The notes under the pieces: model-generated | What the model saw: the letters and a program-made list of their open reading frames with translations, nothing else | The model's database searches: none | What the model was told of the DNA's origin: nothing | In this document: positions 33,390-42,405 of the stretch, piece by piece | How the letters are laid out: each line of letters opens with the position of its first letter | How positions within the stretch are numbered: position 1 is the first letter of the stretch | Assembly (NCBI RefSeq): GCF_028713855.1 | Contig: NZ_JAQTNN010000002.1 | Span: 124,001 to 188,000 of the forward strand | Source of the DNA: Sulfuricurvum sp. | GTDB taxonomy: Bacteria; Campylobacterota; Campylobacteria; Campylobacterales; Sulfurimonadaceae | Reading direction: 5' to 3' | DNA: 64,000 nt | Made by a program: the position numbers and the translations under genes

Positions 33390-35156
33390 ATGGTAACCTT
33401 TAAAAATCTCTTCTCCATGATGCTCCAATACAAACGTTCCCTCTTATGGGGGAATATTATCGCAATACTCGCGACCCTTATTTCTATTCCGATCCCTTTG
33501 TTGATTCCGCTCATGGTCGATGAGGTAGTCCTAAAAAAAGGGGGAAAAGTCACAGAAGCAATCGATTGGCTCACCCCTGTCCACGAACCGCTCCTTTATA
33601 TCGGGATTGTGCTGGCGGTAACGGTTAGTTTGCGATTTGTTTTTTTCTTCCTTAGCGTCGTATCTCAGAAATTTTTTATTACCCTTTCGCAGGAGCTCAG
33701 TTTTGCGATACGTGTCCGAGCGTTGGAACACCTAAAACATGTTTCGATGAGCGCATATGAGCGTCTGGGAAGCGGCAAGGTGATTACCCATCTGATAACT
33801 GATATTGATACGATCGAGCAGTTTTTAGGAAGTGCCCTCTCCAAACTTATCGTTTCGGTTGCAACCCTTATCGGTGTTGCGGCAGTGCTAATCTGGATCA
33901 ATCCTCTCTTTGGGGTTCTCATCCTCATTTTTCAGCCCATGATTATGATAGTGACCCGTAAAATTTCCGGACGGGTAGGGGCGCTCAAAAAAGAACAAAA
34001 CCGTACCATCGGTGAGCTCTCCGATACCCTCACTCAGATGTGTGATCTCTTCGGTCAGATACGGGCTAGCAACAAAGAGGAGCGTTTTATTGAGAACGCA
34101 ATCGATCAATCGAAGCGTTTACGTCAAAGTGCGAGCGAATACGGTATTAAAGCGCTGATGGGGGAGAGATACTCGTATACCCTCTTTTTGAGCGGATTTG
34201 AGATTTTCCGTGCATTGGGACTGGTGATGGTTCTGTATTCGGATCTGAGTATCGGGCTCATGTTCGGTATCTTTGGCTATCTGTGGTTTATGATGACTCC
34301 GGTGCAGGATTTGCTTTCAATGCAGTACAGCTTTGCCAATGCTAAAAATGCTCTTGCACGGCTGAATGAACTCTTATCTCTTCCTACCGAACCGACTTTT
34401 AGCGGTTCTGAGACGTCATTGGAAAAAGTACGTGCCCTCTCTATTCAAACACGTGATTTGGTATTTGGATACAATGAGGATGAACCGGTCTTAAAGGGAC
34501 TTAATCTAGACATTCCATCAGGCAGCATTGTCGCCATCATTGGTGCAAGCGGAAGCGGTAAAAGTACTCTGTCTCAATTGCTGGTCGGATTTTATCCGCC
34601 GACATCGGGAGATATTCTCTATAACGGTGTGAGCGTAAATGAAATCGGTTTTTCAAAAGTACGTGATGAAGTATTCGTCGTCTTGCAACAGCCGCTGATG
34701 TTTAATGATACGCTCCGATTCAACCTCACTATGGGTGATCCGATCAGTGATGAAGATATACTCAAAGCATTAAACATCGCACAGCTCTCCGAGTTTGTCG
34801 GAGCGTTGCCGATGGGATTGGAAACGCAGGTGGGGAAATTCGGTATCCGATTGTCGGGCGGTCAGCGTCAGCGTCTCAGTATTGCTCGAATGGTATTGGC
34901 CAATCCCAAAGTAGTTATCTTTGATGAGTCCACTTCGGCGCTTGACGTTCATACGGAGAGTGCACTGTTTGAGGCATTGGAGGCATTTTTGGCAGAGAAA
35001 ACGGTGATTATCATCGCCCATCGACTCAGTACGGTAACGCGTGCCGATTACATTTATGTATTGGAAAACGGTATCATACTCGAAGAGGGAACAAGAGAAA
35101 TTTTAGAAGCCAAAGATGGCAGTTTTACTCGGTTTATCAACTCTCAACACGCCTAA
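33390..35156 (+). CDS. MsbA-like ABC exporter (fused permease and ATPase)
   Basis: A 588-residue half-transporter. The N-terminal 310 residues form six membrane spans of the type I exporter fold. The ATPase domain has Walker A GASGSGKST, Q-loop LQQPLMFND, signature LSGGQRQRLS, Walker B VVIFDESTSALD and the switch His in IAHRLSTV. It probably works as a homodimer, exporting lipid, peptide or drug-like molecules; sequence alone cannot say which. The message looks leaderless. The AI-2E-family gene follows after 10 bases. Confidence 0.9.
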   Translation: MVTFKNLFSMMLQYKRSLLWGNIIAILATLISIPIPLLIPLMVDEVVLKKGGKVTEAIDWLTPVHEPLLYIGIVLAVTVSLRFVFFFLSVVSQKFFITLSQELSFAIRVRALEHLKHVSMSAYERLGSGKVITHLITDIDTIEQFLGSALSKLIVSVATLIGVAAVLIWINPLFGVLILIFQPMIMIVTRKISGRVGALKKEQNRTIGELSDTLTQMCDLFGQIRASNKEERFIENAIDQSKRLRQSASEYGIKALMGERYSYTLFLSGFEIFRALGLVMVLYSDLSIGLMFGIFGYLWFMMTPVQDLLSMQYSFANAKNALARLNELLSLPTEPTFSGSETSLEKVRALSIQTRDLVFGYNEDEPVLKGLNLDIPSGSIVAIIGASGSGKSTLSQLLVGFYPPTSGDILYNGVSVNEIGFSKVRDEVFVVLQQPLMFNDTLRFNLTMGDPISDEDILKALNIAQLSEFVGALPMGLETQVGKFGIRLSGGQRQRLSIARMVLANPKVVIFDESTSALDVHTESALFEALEAFLAEKTVIIIAHRLSTVTRADYIYVLENGIILEEGTREILEAKDGSFTRFINSQHA

Positions 35157-35166
35157 GGATACAGTT

Positions 35167-36234
35167 ATGCGACAAAATAATTTTTTACGCTGGATCGGAA
35201 TCGGGGCATTTGTTCTTATCTTATGGTTGTTTTTGCCTTTTTTAAAAGGGTTTTTTGTCGCATTGCTCCTTGCAATGGCAGTTTCACCGCTCAATCAAAT
35301 ACTCAGGGATAAAATTGATAGCTATGAACGATTAAGAAATTTTGCTTCAGTGACATCAGCTGCCATTGTGACATTGGGGCTTGCTCTTATCATTTTTGTC
35401 CCTATTGCTTTGTTTCTATTTCAAGTGCTTGATAATCCTGCCAATACCATGGAACTTATTCGTACCTTTACGAATCAAGTGGATTCGATCAGCACTCATT
35501 TGCCTTCCTATCTTGCTTGGTTAAAAGATCCGCTTGATAATGTAATTGCTCTCTCTAAACAACACAAAGATGAGATCATTGCCTTTTTGGCAGGATGGAT
35601 GGGTAACGGTTTAAAAACATTTATGGCGATGCTCGGTGAGATGGCGATGATCGTAATATTCTTTTTCTTTTTAATGTGGTACGGTCGAAGTATTACCCTT
35701 TTCCTTCTCCCGATTATTCCACTAAAACGCTCCGTCAAACGGGAGTTCTTGGATGAAATGACGACTATGATCGCGGTAGTGTTTTATACGTTGATAGGGG
35801 TGATGATCGCTCAAGGATTGGCATTTGGAATTTTCATCGCTTTTTTTGAGGGGTACAATGCTTTGTTACTCGGTTTTTTAACCGGTATCGCATCGATTAT
35901 CCCGGTAGTGGGTACCGCATTGGTATGGATTCCGGTCGTAGTACATGAGTATTTTCAGGGAAACATTATGAATGTTCTTATCATTTCGATCTATTCGTAT
36001 GCAATGATGGCATTTTTTATCGACAATATAGTAAAGCTGGTAATTCTAAATTTTGTAAATCGTACACTCAGCCGCGGGAAACGTCGTATCAATGAGTTTG
36101 TGATCTTTTTTGCGATAGTGGGAGGATTGGCAACATTCGGGTTTTGGGGAATAATATTAGGACCGGCTATCGTCGCTTTTGCAGTGACAACATTGCGGAC
36201 AATGCGAAAGACTAATCGTATTATCCTCCCTTAA
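35167..36234 (+). CDS. AI-2E/PerM family membrane protein
   Basis: A 355-residue protein with about eight spans: a pair at the N-terminus, a polar central region (about 95-150), and a C-terminal bundle with the family motifs GFLTGIASIIPVVGTALVWIP and IDNIVKLVILNFVN in shorter pieces. Some members export autoinducer-2, others are Na+/H+ antiporters; the substrate is not predictable. ATG at 35167 has AAGGA 7 bases upstream and is preferred to an in-frame ATG inside the ABC gene. A perfect hairpin overlaps the stop. Confidence 0.85.
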   Translation: MRQNNFLRWIGIGAFVLILWLFLPFLKGFFVALLLAMAVSPLNQILRDKIDSYERLRNFASVTSAAIVTLGLALIIFVPIALFLFQVLDNPANTMELIRTFTNQVDSISTHLPSYLAWLKDPLDNVIALSKQHKDEIIAFLAGWMGNGLKTFMAMLGEMAMIVIFFFFLMWYGRSITLFLLPIIPLKRSVKREFLDEMTTMIAVVFYTLIGVMIAQGLAFGIFIAFFEGYNALLLGFLTGIASIIPVVGTALVWIPVVVHEYFQGNIMNVLIISIYSYAMMAFFIDNIVKLVILNFVNRTLSRGKRRINEFVIFFAIVGGLATFGFWGIILGPAIVAFAVTTLRTMRKTNRIILP

Positions 36235-36249
36235 AAAGAGAGGATAATA
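36219..36249. terminator. Inverted repeat between convergent genes
   Basis: TATTATCCTC (36219-36228) pairs perfectly with GAGGATAATA (36240-36249). The AI-2E gene stop codon lies in the 11-base loop. Placed between convergent genes, it could end transcription from both sides. Confidence 0.55.
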
Positions 36250-36255
36250 GCGAAT

Positions 36256-36573
36256 TTAAACCGCTTTGAGTGTCTGCATCTCTTGACGCAGTGCATTGAG
36301 CTCTTCCGTCAGACGCGCGATTTCATCTTCTTTTGATGGTTCTTCATTCGAAGAATGGGAATAGCGTTGAACAGCCGACTGGAAGGTGTGTGTCAGATGA
36401 TCGAGCTGGTCTTTTGCTTTCTCAATCCATTCGTGTTGATCGAAGTGGAGATTGTCTTCCATATCATTGATTTTTTCCAAAATCTCATCTTTGTGTTTAT
36501 ACGCATAATACGCAGCTGCACCGCCGATGGCAGCACCGAGTACGAAACTGAGAAGAGTGTTTTGCTGATTCAT
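36256..36573 (-). CDS. YtxH-like small membrane-anchored protein
   Basis: A 105-residue protein with one glycine/alanine-rich span at residues 9-24 (VLGAAIGGAAAYYAY), the hallmark of YtxH proteins, followed by a charged helical region and a C-terminal coiled coil (DEIARLTEELNALRQEM). It is encoded directly after a YtxG/DUF948-like protein, as in Bacillus where the two are stress-induced neighbours. Its molecular role is unknown. Confidence 0.7.
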   Translation of the reverse strand: MNQQNTLLSFVLGAAIGGAAAYYAYKHKDEILEKINDMEDNLHFDQHEWIEKAKDQLDHLTHTFQSAVQRYSHSSNEEPSKEDEIARLTEELNALRQEMQTLKAV

Positions 36574-36582
36574 TGTTAGTCC

Positions 36583-36987
36583 TTATTCGTTGGGTTTTTT
36601 CTTGAAAAACTGAGAAAGTGCACCGATAGCAAGTGTCCCTATCGTCACTTTGGCAATTCCGTTTGAAGCTTTAAGGGCAAGTGATTTTGTTTCATCATGA
36701 AGAAATGCGATCAAAGCGTGCAATTCGTGCAGAGACATTAATGATTTCTCGGTGACTGCACGTGTTTCACCTTTGAGATGACCGAGTAATTCACTTACAT
36801 CCTGTAATGTAACTACCGCCTTACCGGAGATAAAACTAAGTTCATTTTGGAGATGTGTGATAAATTCGTTCACTTTGCTCATTGTTTTGATCGAATTGAT
36901 TCCGATATAAACGATTACGACGGTGATGGTTACCATACATATCGCGATGATCCCGACAAATAAGGTAAGTAATTGTTGTTCGGTCAT
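36583..36987 (-). CDS. DUF948/YtxG-like membrane protein
   Basis: A 134-residue protein with an N-terminal membrane span (about residues 8-30), then heptad-like helices (about 35-105), and a short hydrophobic stretch near the end (KVTIGTLAIGALSQFF) before a basic tail. This matches the general layout of DUF948 proteins. It precedes the YtxH-like gene with a 9-base gap, suggesting a two-gene operon. Function unknown. Confidence 0.6.
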   Translation of the reverse strand: MTEQQLLTLFVGIIAICMVTITVVIVYIGINSIKTMSKVNEFITHLQNELSFISGKAVVTLQDVSELLGHLKGETRAVTEKSLMSLHELHALIAFLHDETKSLALKASNGIAKVTIGTLAIGALSQFFKKKPNE

Positions 36988-37026
36988 ACTAATTCCTTTC
37001 GCGATAATGTTTATTATACACCTCTT

Positions 37027-37134
37027 TTAGATAATTTAGTGAATCAATTTTTTATTTATACGGTTTATTGTGTTGATTACTTTAAGTATCTAAAGTATAT
37101 ACTTTTTATATTCTATAAATATCTAAGGTATATA
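37027..37134 (+). repeat. AT-rich direct repeats before the ParA-like gene (centromere candidate)
   Basis: TATCTAARGTATATA occurs at 37087-37101 and 37120-37134, 33 bp apart (three helical turns), and the inverse half-site TTAGATA is at 37027-37033. A related AT-rich block (GATATTTAAAATATATATA) lies between the two partition genes. Ribbon-helix-helix partition proteins bind such iterons. Confidence 0.5.
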
Positions 37135-37135
37135 T

Positions 37136-37780
37136 ATGACACTTACTCTATCGCATCAAAAAGGGGGCGTCGGAAAATCAACGGTTGCTTGGAATCTGGC
37201 TGTTAATTTTTCGAAAATTATTGACACCCGCATCATCGATCTTGATACCCAGCGCTCATTGACGGTTACCAATGCTCTCCGTCAGGAACATAATCTTTTA
37301 CCGATACAAATGCTCCATTTCAATACAGCCGAAGAATTAGCGGAATACGCTCAAAAAGATTCGGACGATATTTTGACTATTATTGATTCGGGAGGATTTG
37401 ATAGTGCCCATAATCGTGTTGCTATTATCGCTTCAGATTTATTGATTACACCAGTTAGTGATAAGCCATTCGATCTGATGGGATTGCAAAAGTATGAAGA
37501 AATACTTAAAAGTCTTTCGGATATTCAAGGTGAAATATTAAAAACTCACATTTTATTCAATAATATCAACCCGGCTATGAAACGCTTTGGAGATTTGATC
37601 GAGTTTATCTGTATGTCAGAACACTTTGAACTTCTTACGTCCGTTTTACGTCAACGGGTCGACATTGCTCATTCAGTCGGAGAGGGTAAAAGTATCAAAG
37701 AATATCGTATTTTTAGTCGTGCCGATCAGGAAATGGATGAACTGTTTCAAGAAGTAAAATCGATTTTAAATATCAAATAG
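37136..37780 (+). CDS. ParA/ParF-type partition ATPase
   Basis: A 214-residue Walker-type ATPase with the deviant Walker A KGGVGKST at residues 9-16, the Walker A' Asp in IIDLDTQRS, and the Walker B-like TIIDSGGFDS. Its short length and absence of an N-terminal DNA-binding domain match type Ib partition ATPases (ParF class). It is followed by a small ribbon-helix-helix-like gene and preceded by repeats, the standard layout of a plasmid partition cassette, although here it sits between chromosomal-type genes. A start at the window's ATG is preceded directly by the second repeat. Confidence 0.88.
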   Translation: MTLTLSHQKGGVGKSTVAWNLAVNFSKIIDTRIIDLDTQRSLTVTNALRQEHNLLPIQMLHFNTAEELAEYAQKDSDDILTIIDSGGFDSAHNRVAIIASDLLITPVSDKPFDLMGLQKYEEILKSLSDIQGEILKTHILFNNINPAMKRFGDLIEFICMSEHFELLTSVLRQRVDIAHSVGEGKSIKEYRIFSRADQEMDELFQEVKSILNIK

Positions 37781-37809
37781 ATATTTAAAATATATATAAA
37801 GGATATAAA

Positions 37810-38031
37810 ATGGTAAAAAAAAGCTTTCTCCAAAATATCGAAAAAGTCAAAAGTTCCGCCGCCATGAGTGAGAGGGAAGATCAGGTTAAAAGGGATAAAG
37901 AAAAGAAGAAAAAACTGATTACGATTCCCGTTGAATGGGAAGATAAAATCCGTGAGTTTCATGGGGGAACAGTAAGCGCATATATATTGATTGCATTACA
38001 AGAGAGGATGCAGAGAGACGGGTTACTTTAA
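37810..38031 (+). CDS. ParG-like ribbon-helix-helix protein
   Basis: A 73-residue protein with a basic, unstructured N-terminal half (KDKEKKKKL) and a C-terminal half that reads as a ribbon-helix-helix fold: strand LITIPVEW, helix EDKIREF, helix SAYILIALQERMQRD. Size and layout match ParG (76 residues), the centromere-binding partner of ParF. AAAGGA lies before the ATG. It probably binds the repeats upstream of parF and also represses the operon. Confidence 0.75.
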   Translation: MVKKSFLQNIEKVKSSAAMSEREDQVKRDKEKKKKLITIPVEWEDKIREFHGGTVSAYILIALQERMQRDGLL

Positions 38032-38076
38032 AGCCGAAAAATTTGGCATATTAGGAATAAATTTGTGTAAATACGT

Positions 38077-38082
38077 TATACT
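38077..38082 (+). promoter_or_regulatory. -10 box for the polysaccharide export operon
   Basis: TATACT preceded by GT lies 62 bases before the Wza-like gene, followed by a leader and a GAGGA ribosome site. Confidence 0.4.
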
Positions 38083-38144
38083 AATCGCCATATTTGAATA
38101 TTAAAATTGAGCGTAAAACAACAATAAAATAATGAGGATGAAGT

Positions 38145-38963
38145 ATGAAGAGTACATTCTGTTTGATAACTATAGCCGGTTTACTCTTTAGTGGGTGTTC
38201 GACAAAAACATTTAAATATTTTGATAATAATAGCAGTACTGCGATACGGAATGTGTCAGATACTGAATATACACAAGAAGCTGAATTTGAGTGGAAAATT
38301 GCCAAGGGAGATCGTGTTGAGATTATTGTTGTAAATCAATCGTCCAACGAAGGGGATCAACAGCTCAATCAAATTCTTAACACAGGCGGGCGAATGCAGG
38401 CAGCGTTGACTCGGGATGGGACAGAGGGATATTTGATCCCCAATGACGGTACAGTACGTCTTCCACTGGTAGGGGCTGTAAACATAGGTGGTTCGACTGA
38501 AAATAATGCATCAGAAAAGTTAACCAATGCCTATAAACAATATCTAAAAAATCCCTTTGTCACCGTAAAAATCCTCAACCAAAAGCTTTTTGTTTTAGGG
38601 GAAGTCAAAAAGCCCGGTGTGGTTCAAGTAACCAATGGAACAATGTCACTGTTTGAGGCACTTGCATATTCGGGGGATCTGACTGATGATGCAGAGCGAA
38701 CAAATCTGTATGTAATACGAGGAGGGTTGCGTAACCCGGAAGTTCGTGAAATTAATTTATCAGACCTCTCATCGATGAAGTTTACAAGTTTGATTCTTCA
38801 GCCAAATGATATTGTATACGTACAGCCTCGTGGTATGAAAGCTTACAATGTTGCATTTAAAGAGCAAATGCCATTCTTTGATATGCTGCATTCAATGTTA
38901 TTTCCTTTTGTTGACTATACACAAATTAAAAATGGGAAGGCTATTAATGTACTCTTCAAATAA
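38145..38963 (+). CDS. Wza-like polysaccharide export lipoprotein
   Basis: A 272-residue outer-membrane lipoprotein: the signal peptide ends in the lipobox LLFSGC. A polysaccharide biosynthesis/export domain follows (about 50-130: WKIAKGDRVEIIV, then NDGTVRLPLVGAVNIGG) and a SLBB domain (about 145-220: VLGEVKKPGVVQV). These build the channel that carries capsule or exopolysaccharide across the outer membrane. It overlaps the next gene, the Wzz-like protein, by 17 bases, the usual partner. Confidence 0.92.
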   Translation: MKSTFCLITIAGLLFSGCSTKTFKYFDNNSSTAIRNVSDTEYTQEAEFEWKIAKGDRVEIIVVNQSSNEGDQQLNQILNTGGRMQAALTRDGTEGYLIPNDGTVRLPLVGAVNIGGSTENNASEKLTNAYKQYLKNPFVTVKILNQKLFVLGEVKKPGVVQVTNGTMSLFEALAYSGDLTDDAERTNLYVIRGGLRNPEVREINLSDLSSMKFTSLILQPNDIVYVQPRGMKAYNVAFKEQMPFFDMLHSMLFPFVDYTQIKNGKAINVLFK

Positions 38964-41241
38964 TCAAACTAATATTTCTTCTTCACATGAAGAAGAAATC
39001 GACTTCAAGGAAATTATTGCAACTATAGGTCGATATAAGGTTTCGATTACAGCTATAACGGTAGTAGCCCTTTTTATTGGAATTCTATTTGCCTTATTTT
39101 CTCCAAATGTATATCGCGCAAGTTTATCAATGCAAGTGCAGCCTGAATCCCTGACTGGTGAGAATGGTGGAGATATGCTTGCTAGTGCATTAAACGGTCA
39201 AAAAGTTAATTTAGAAAATGAGTCGGTGATTTTAAAATCGAAGGCAGTCATCGGCAGAGCCCTTGAGAGTGTTCCTATGGAAGTGCGGTATTCCACTAAG
39301 GAAGGGATGCATTCAATAGAATTGTACAAAAATTCTCCGTTTACAGTTAATTGCAAAACAATATCCGATAGTGCATTAAGATATAAATTTCAACTTCATC
39401 CGGTGGATAGTCAACATTTTAGATTGACTATCGAGCCATCATTTATGATGAAATTAATGGGATTATTAAGAAGTGAAAAGTTAATTTCATTGTCAGAGAT
39501 ATATGAATATGCTCTTCCAATTCATAATCCATTGTTTGATATGACAATTAGTATGAATGGGGATATGAGTAATAAAGACTATTCGTTTACTATTATTCCA
39601 AATGAACAGACGATAGAGTCGGTTCAGGCATCTCTCAATGCTTCTCCGGCATCTGATAAAGCTTCAGTGTTAATCTTGACATATGAGGATAACTCCTTAG
39701 AACGAGCAGAGGATATGCTTAGTGCGATAGCGCATGCCTATCAAGAGCAAAATATTGCAAAAACAAGTGCCAGTGCACAAAAAACATTGAATTTTATTGA
39801 TAAGCAGTTAGGTGAAATAAACCAAAATCTTCAGAATTCAGCAGGCAGTTTAAAAGATTATAAATCGTCACACGCAGTTACGGTTGATTTAAGAGATAAA
39901 GCACTGGCTGAAACAACCAAGCTCAGTGAATTGGAGAAAGAACAGGATCAGCTTAATGTAGAGGAAGAAGTTTACAAAAAGTTACTATCCAATATCAAAG
40001 AGGGGAGTTCAGTTGCAGAGGTTGACCCAGGGTCTGCAGCGCTTGTCGGTTCCCCGTTGCTTATTCTAATTCAAAAGCTACAGGAAGCAGTTACTTTACG
40101 TGCAACATTGATCGTAGATTATACGGACAAACATCCTTCCGTGATAAAAGTTAATCAGCAGATCAGCTCACTAAAAAGTAGCATAAAAGGGAGTATTGAG
40201 AGCAATCTTCGCAGCATTCAACAGAGAAAAGATACACTCAATGGAATTATTCAAAAAAATAAGGGTGTTATAGCTGAAATTCCAGAAGAAGAAAAACAGT
40301 TGTCTAAGCTTTCAAATAGTTATGAAGTTAATAAAAATGTTTACGCATATCTTCTACAAAAAAGAGCGGAAACGACTATTCTGGAATCATCTACCGTTTC
40401 AGGTGATTGGATTCTTGATCATGCATATGCAGATAGAAACCCTGTAAAGCCTAATCAAGGTTTGATTGTTTTCTTAGGATTTCTTATTGGACTTATATTC
40501 GGTATCTTACAAGCATTAGCAAGAAATGCGCTGGCTGCAACGATTCAATCTGTTTCGGATGTTGAGAAGCGTACTGCATTACCGATATTTGCAGTATTGC
40601 CTTATTTTAAGAATAAAAAAAGTCTGTATCAAGATGCATTACGTGTACTTCTTACTAAATTTGAATATAGCTCGGATCAGCAGAAACCAAATATTATTAC
40701 CTTTACTTCATCTATGTGGGGGGAAGGGCGTGCTACAACAGCGATTGAATTCGGACGAGTTATGGCACAAAGTGGAAAAAAAGTTATTATTATAGATATG
40801 GACTTACGTCATCCTTCCGTTCATCAAAAATTTAATTTTGATAATAATAAGGGGATTAGTACACTCCTAAGCAATCAAAATGAATTTGGCGAAGTCCTTC
40901 ATCATACAGATCAGACTAATATGGATGTTGTCTGTAGCGGTTTAGCCGCAGTAAACCCATATGATATGATGATGTCTGCGGAGTTTAAAGATCTTCTTCA
41001 AAAGTTGAAAGAGACGTATGATTATATTTTATTTGTAGCTCCACCAGCTGGATTGGTTGCGGATGCCCTTGTGTTAATGCATCTTTCCGATCTTAATTTG
41101 GTCCTCTTTAGAGCGCAGTATTCTAAAAAAGATTTTGTTAATAGTATTGACCGTTTTGTAAAAGAACATCGATTTGAGAATATTGGAATTATATTGAATG
41201 CATTAGAATTGAAGAAAATTAGGTATTGGAAGAAAAAATGA
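38947..41241 (+). CDS. Wzz/tyrosine-kinase-like chain length protein with degraded kinase motifs
   Basis: A 764-residue inner-membrane co-polymerase. The first span (about residues 30-50) and second span (about 500-520) enclose a periplasmic Wzz region with long coiled coils. The C-terminal cytoplasmic domain resembles BY-kinases, but Walker A reads GEGRATT (592-598), with Arg595 for the catalytic Lys. Walker B reads ILFVAPP where IIDTPP is usual, and no tyrosine cluster ends the protein (KKIRYWKKK). Walker A' (VIIIDMDLRHPS) is kept. Kinase activity is doubtful. GAAGG lies 6 bases before ATG 38947, which is chosen over in-frame ATGs deep inside the upstream gene. Confidence 0.88.
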   Translation: MYSSNNQTNISSSHEEEIDFKEIIATIGRYKVSITAITVVALFIGILFALFSPNVYRASLSMQVQPESLTGENGGDMLASALNGQKVNLENESVILKSKAVIGRALESVPMEVRYSTKEGMHSIELYKNSPFTVNCKTISDSALRYKFQLHPVDSQHFRLTIEPSFMMKLMGLLRSEKLISLSEIYEYALPIHNPLFDMTISMNGDMSNKDYSFTIIPNEQTIESVQASLNASPASDKASVLILTYEDNSLERAEDMLSAIAHAYQEQNIAKTSASAQKTLNFIDKQLGEINQNLQNSAGSLKDYKSSHAVTVDLRDKALAETTKLSELEKEQDQLNVEEEVYKKLLSNIKEGSSVAEVDPGSAALVGSPLLILIQKLQEAVTLRATLIVDYTDKHPSVIKVNQQISSLKSSIKGSIESNLRSIQQRKDTLNGIIQKNKGVIAEIPEEEKQLSKLSNSYEVNKNVYAYLLQKRAETTILESSTVSGDWILDHAYADRNPVKPNQGLIVFLGFLIGLIFGILQALARNALAATIQSVSDVEKRTALPIFAVLPYFKNKKSLYQDALRVLLTKFEYSSDQQKPNIITFTSSMWGEGRATTAIEFGRVMAQSGKKVIIIDMDLRHPSVHQKFNFDNNKGISTLLSNQNEFGEVLHHTDQTNMDVVCSGLAAVNPYDMMMSAEFKDLLQKLKETYDYILFVAPPAGLVADALVLMHLSDLNLVLFRAQYSKKDFVNSIDRFVKEHRFENIGIILNALELKKIRYWKKK

Positions 41242-41261
41242 ATGAATGCATTTCTCTCTAA

Positions 41262-42332
41262 ATGGTCTTTTTAATGGCGAAGACTAGGATTAATGAAATT
41301 GATTTATTAAGATTTATGGCAGCATTTTCAGTTGTTCTTTTCCATTATACATTTAGAGGTTATGCTGCTGATTCAATGTCTGTCATACCTTATCCACTGC
41401 TGGCTCCTTATTCTAAATATGGGTATCTTGGTGTCGAATTGTTTTTTATGATAAGTGGTTTTGTAATCTTAATGAGTGCATCGGGCGGGAACATGAGACG
41501 TTTTGTCGTTTCAAGGTTTATTCGACTCTATCCAGCTTTTTGGGCGAGCTGTACAATCACTTTCATTGTTATCCTATTAATAGGTGAACCGAGGTATACA
41601 GCAACATTGAGCCAGTATTTAATCAATATGACAATGATAAGTGGTTATTTACATGTTCCATCTATTGATGGCGTTTACTGGACATTGTTTATCGAATTGC
41701 AGTTTTATTTTTTAATTGCCATCCTACTATTTATGAAAAAAATCTCTCATATAGAATCTTTTTTAACGCTTTGGATTATTCTCTCTATAATACTGGAATT
41801 ATTCCCCATTAAAATATTGAATTTTTTACTAATAGTGAATTTTTCTGCTTATTTTATTTCCGGTGCTATTTTTTATTTGATTTGGCTAAATGGACTTTCG
41901 TGGAGAAAGGTGGCAGTTTTATTTTTAGCATGGGGACTTTCCCTGCTGCAAGAAATACATTATATGGTTGAGTTTGAGCATCATTATAATACCGATTTAA
42001 ATGTATTTATTGTCGGAGGAATATTGACTTCTTTTTTTATTGTGATGTTGTTAATGGCTTTGAAGAAAACGGGTAAGCTCGGACAGAAACAATGGATTCT
42101 AGCTGGGTCGCTTACATATCCATTATATTTATTGCATCAAAATATAGGGTTTATGATTTTTAATTCTACCTATGGATTGTTGAGTCCTTTTTGGCTATTT
42201 TTTATGACATTAGGCAGCGTACTCTTACTAAGTTACATGGTGCATATTTTTATTGAGAAACAGTTTTCATCTCCTTTAAAGGTATTTGTGAATAATACGA
42301 TAGATGCTGTCTATCGTTTGAAAATAAAATAA
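41262..42332 (+). CDS. Acyltransferase family 3 membrane protein
   Basis: A 356-residue protein with about ten spans. INEIDLLRFMAAFSVVLFHY carries the LR and His of the family's N-terminal motif, followed by GVELFFMISGFV, another family signature, and later YPLYLLHQNIGF. These enzymes add acetyl or other acyl groups to sugars of surface polysaccharides at the inner membrane. No ribosome site is visible before ATG 41262 or the in-frame ATG 41274, so the start is uncertain by four residues. Confidence 0.9.
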   Translation: MVFLMAKTRINEIDLLRFMAAFSVVLFHYTFRGYAADSMSVIPYPLLAPYSKYGYLGVELFFMISGFVILMSASGGNMRRFVVSRFIRLYPAFWASCTITFIVILLIGEPRYTATLSQYLINMTMISGYLHVPSIDGVYWTLFIELQFYFLIAILLFMKKISHIESFLTLWIILSIILELFPIKILNFLLIVNFSAYFISGAIFYLIWLNGLSWRKVAVLFLAWGLSLLQEIHYMVEFEHHYNTDLNVFIVGGILTSFFIVMLLMALKKTGKLGQKQWILAGSLTYPLYLLHQNIGFMIFNSTYGLLSPFWLFFMTLGSVLLLSYMVHIFIEKQFSSPLKVFVNNTIDAVYRLKIK

Positions 42333-42378
42333 CTTGTTTTCTTCTGGTTAACAAAGTTTCTGCTATCATACATTTCAT

Positions 42379-42384
42379 TATAAT
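42379..42384 (+). promoter_or_regulatory. -10 box for the first beta-helix lipoprotein
   Basis: TATAAT lies about 22 bases before the TTG start at 42406, and AAGGG at 42395-42399 is a ribosome site with a 6-base spacer, which supports TTG over the later ATG at 42415. Confidence 0.5.
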
Positions 42385-42405
42385 TTAAGTAAATAAGGGT
42401 TATTT

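Noticed and set aside
36988-37135. Possible CRISPR-like repeats.
   Set aside because: Only two short AT-rich copies without spacers of unit length; they fit a partition site. No CRISPR array or cas gene is seen in the window.
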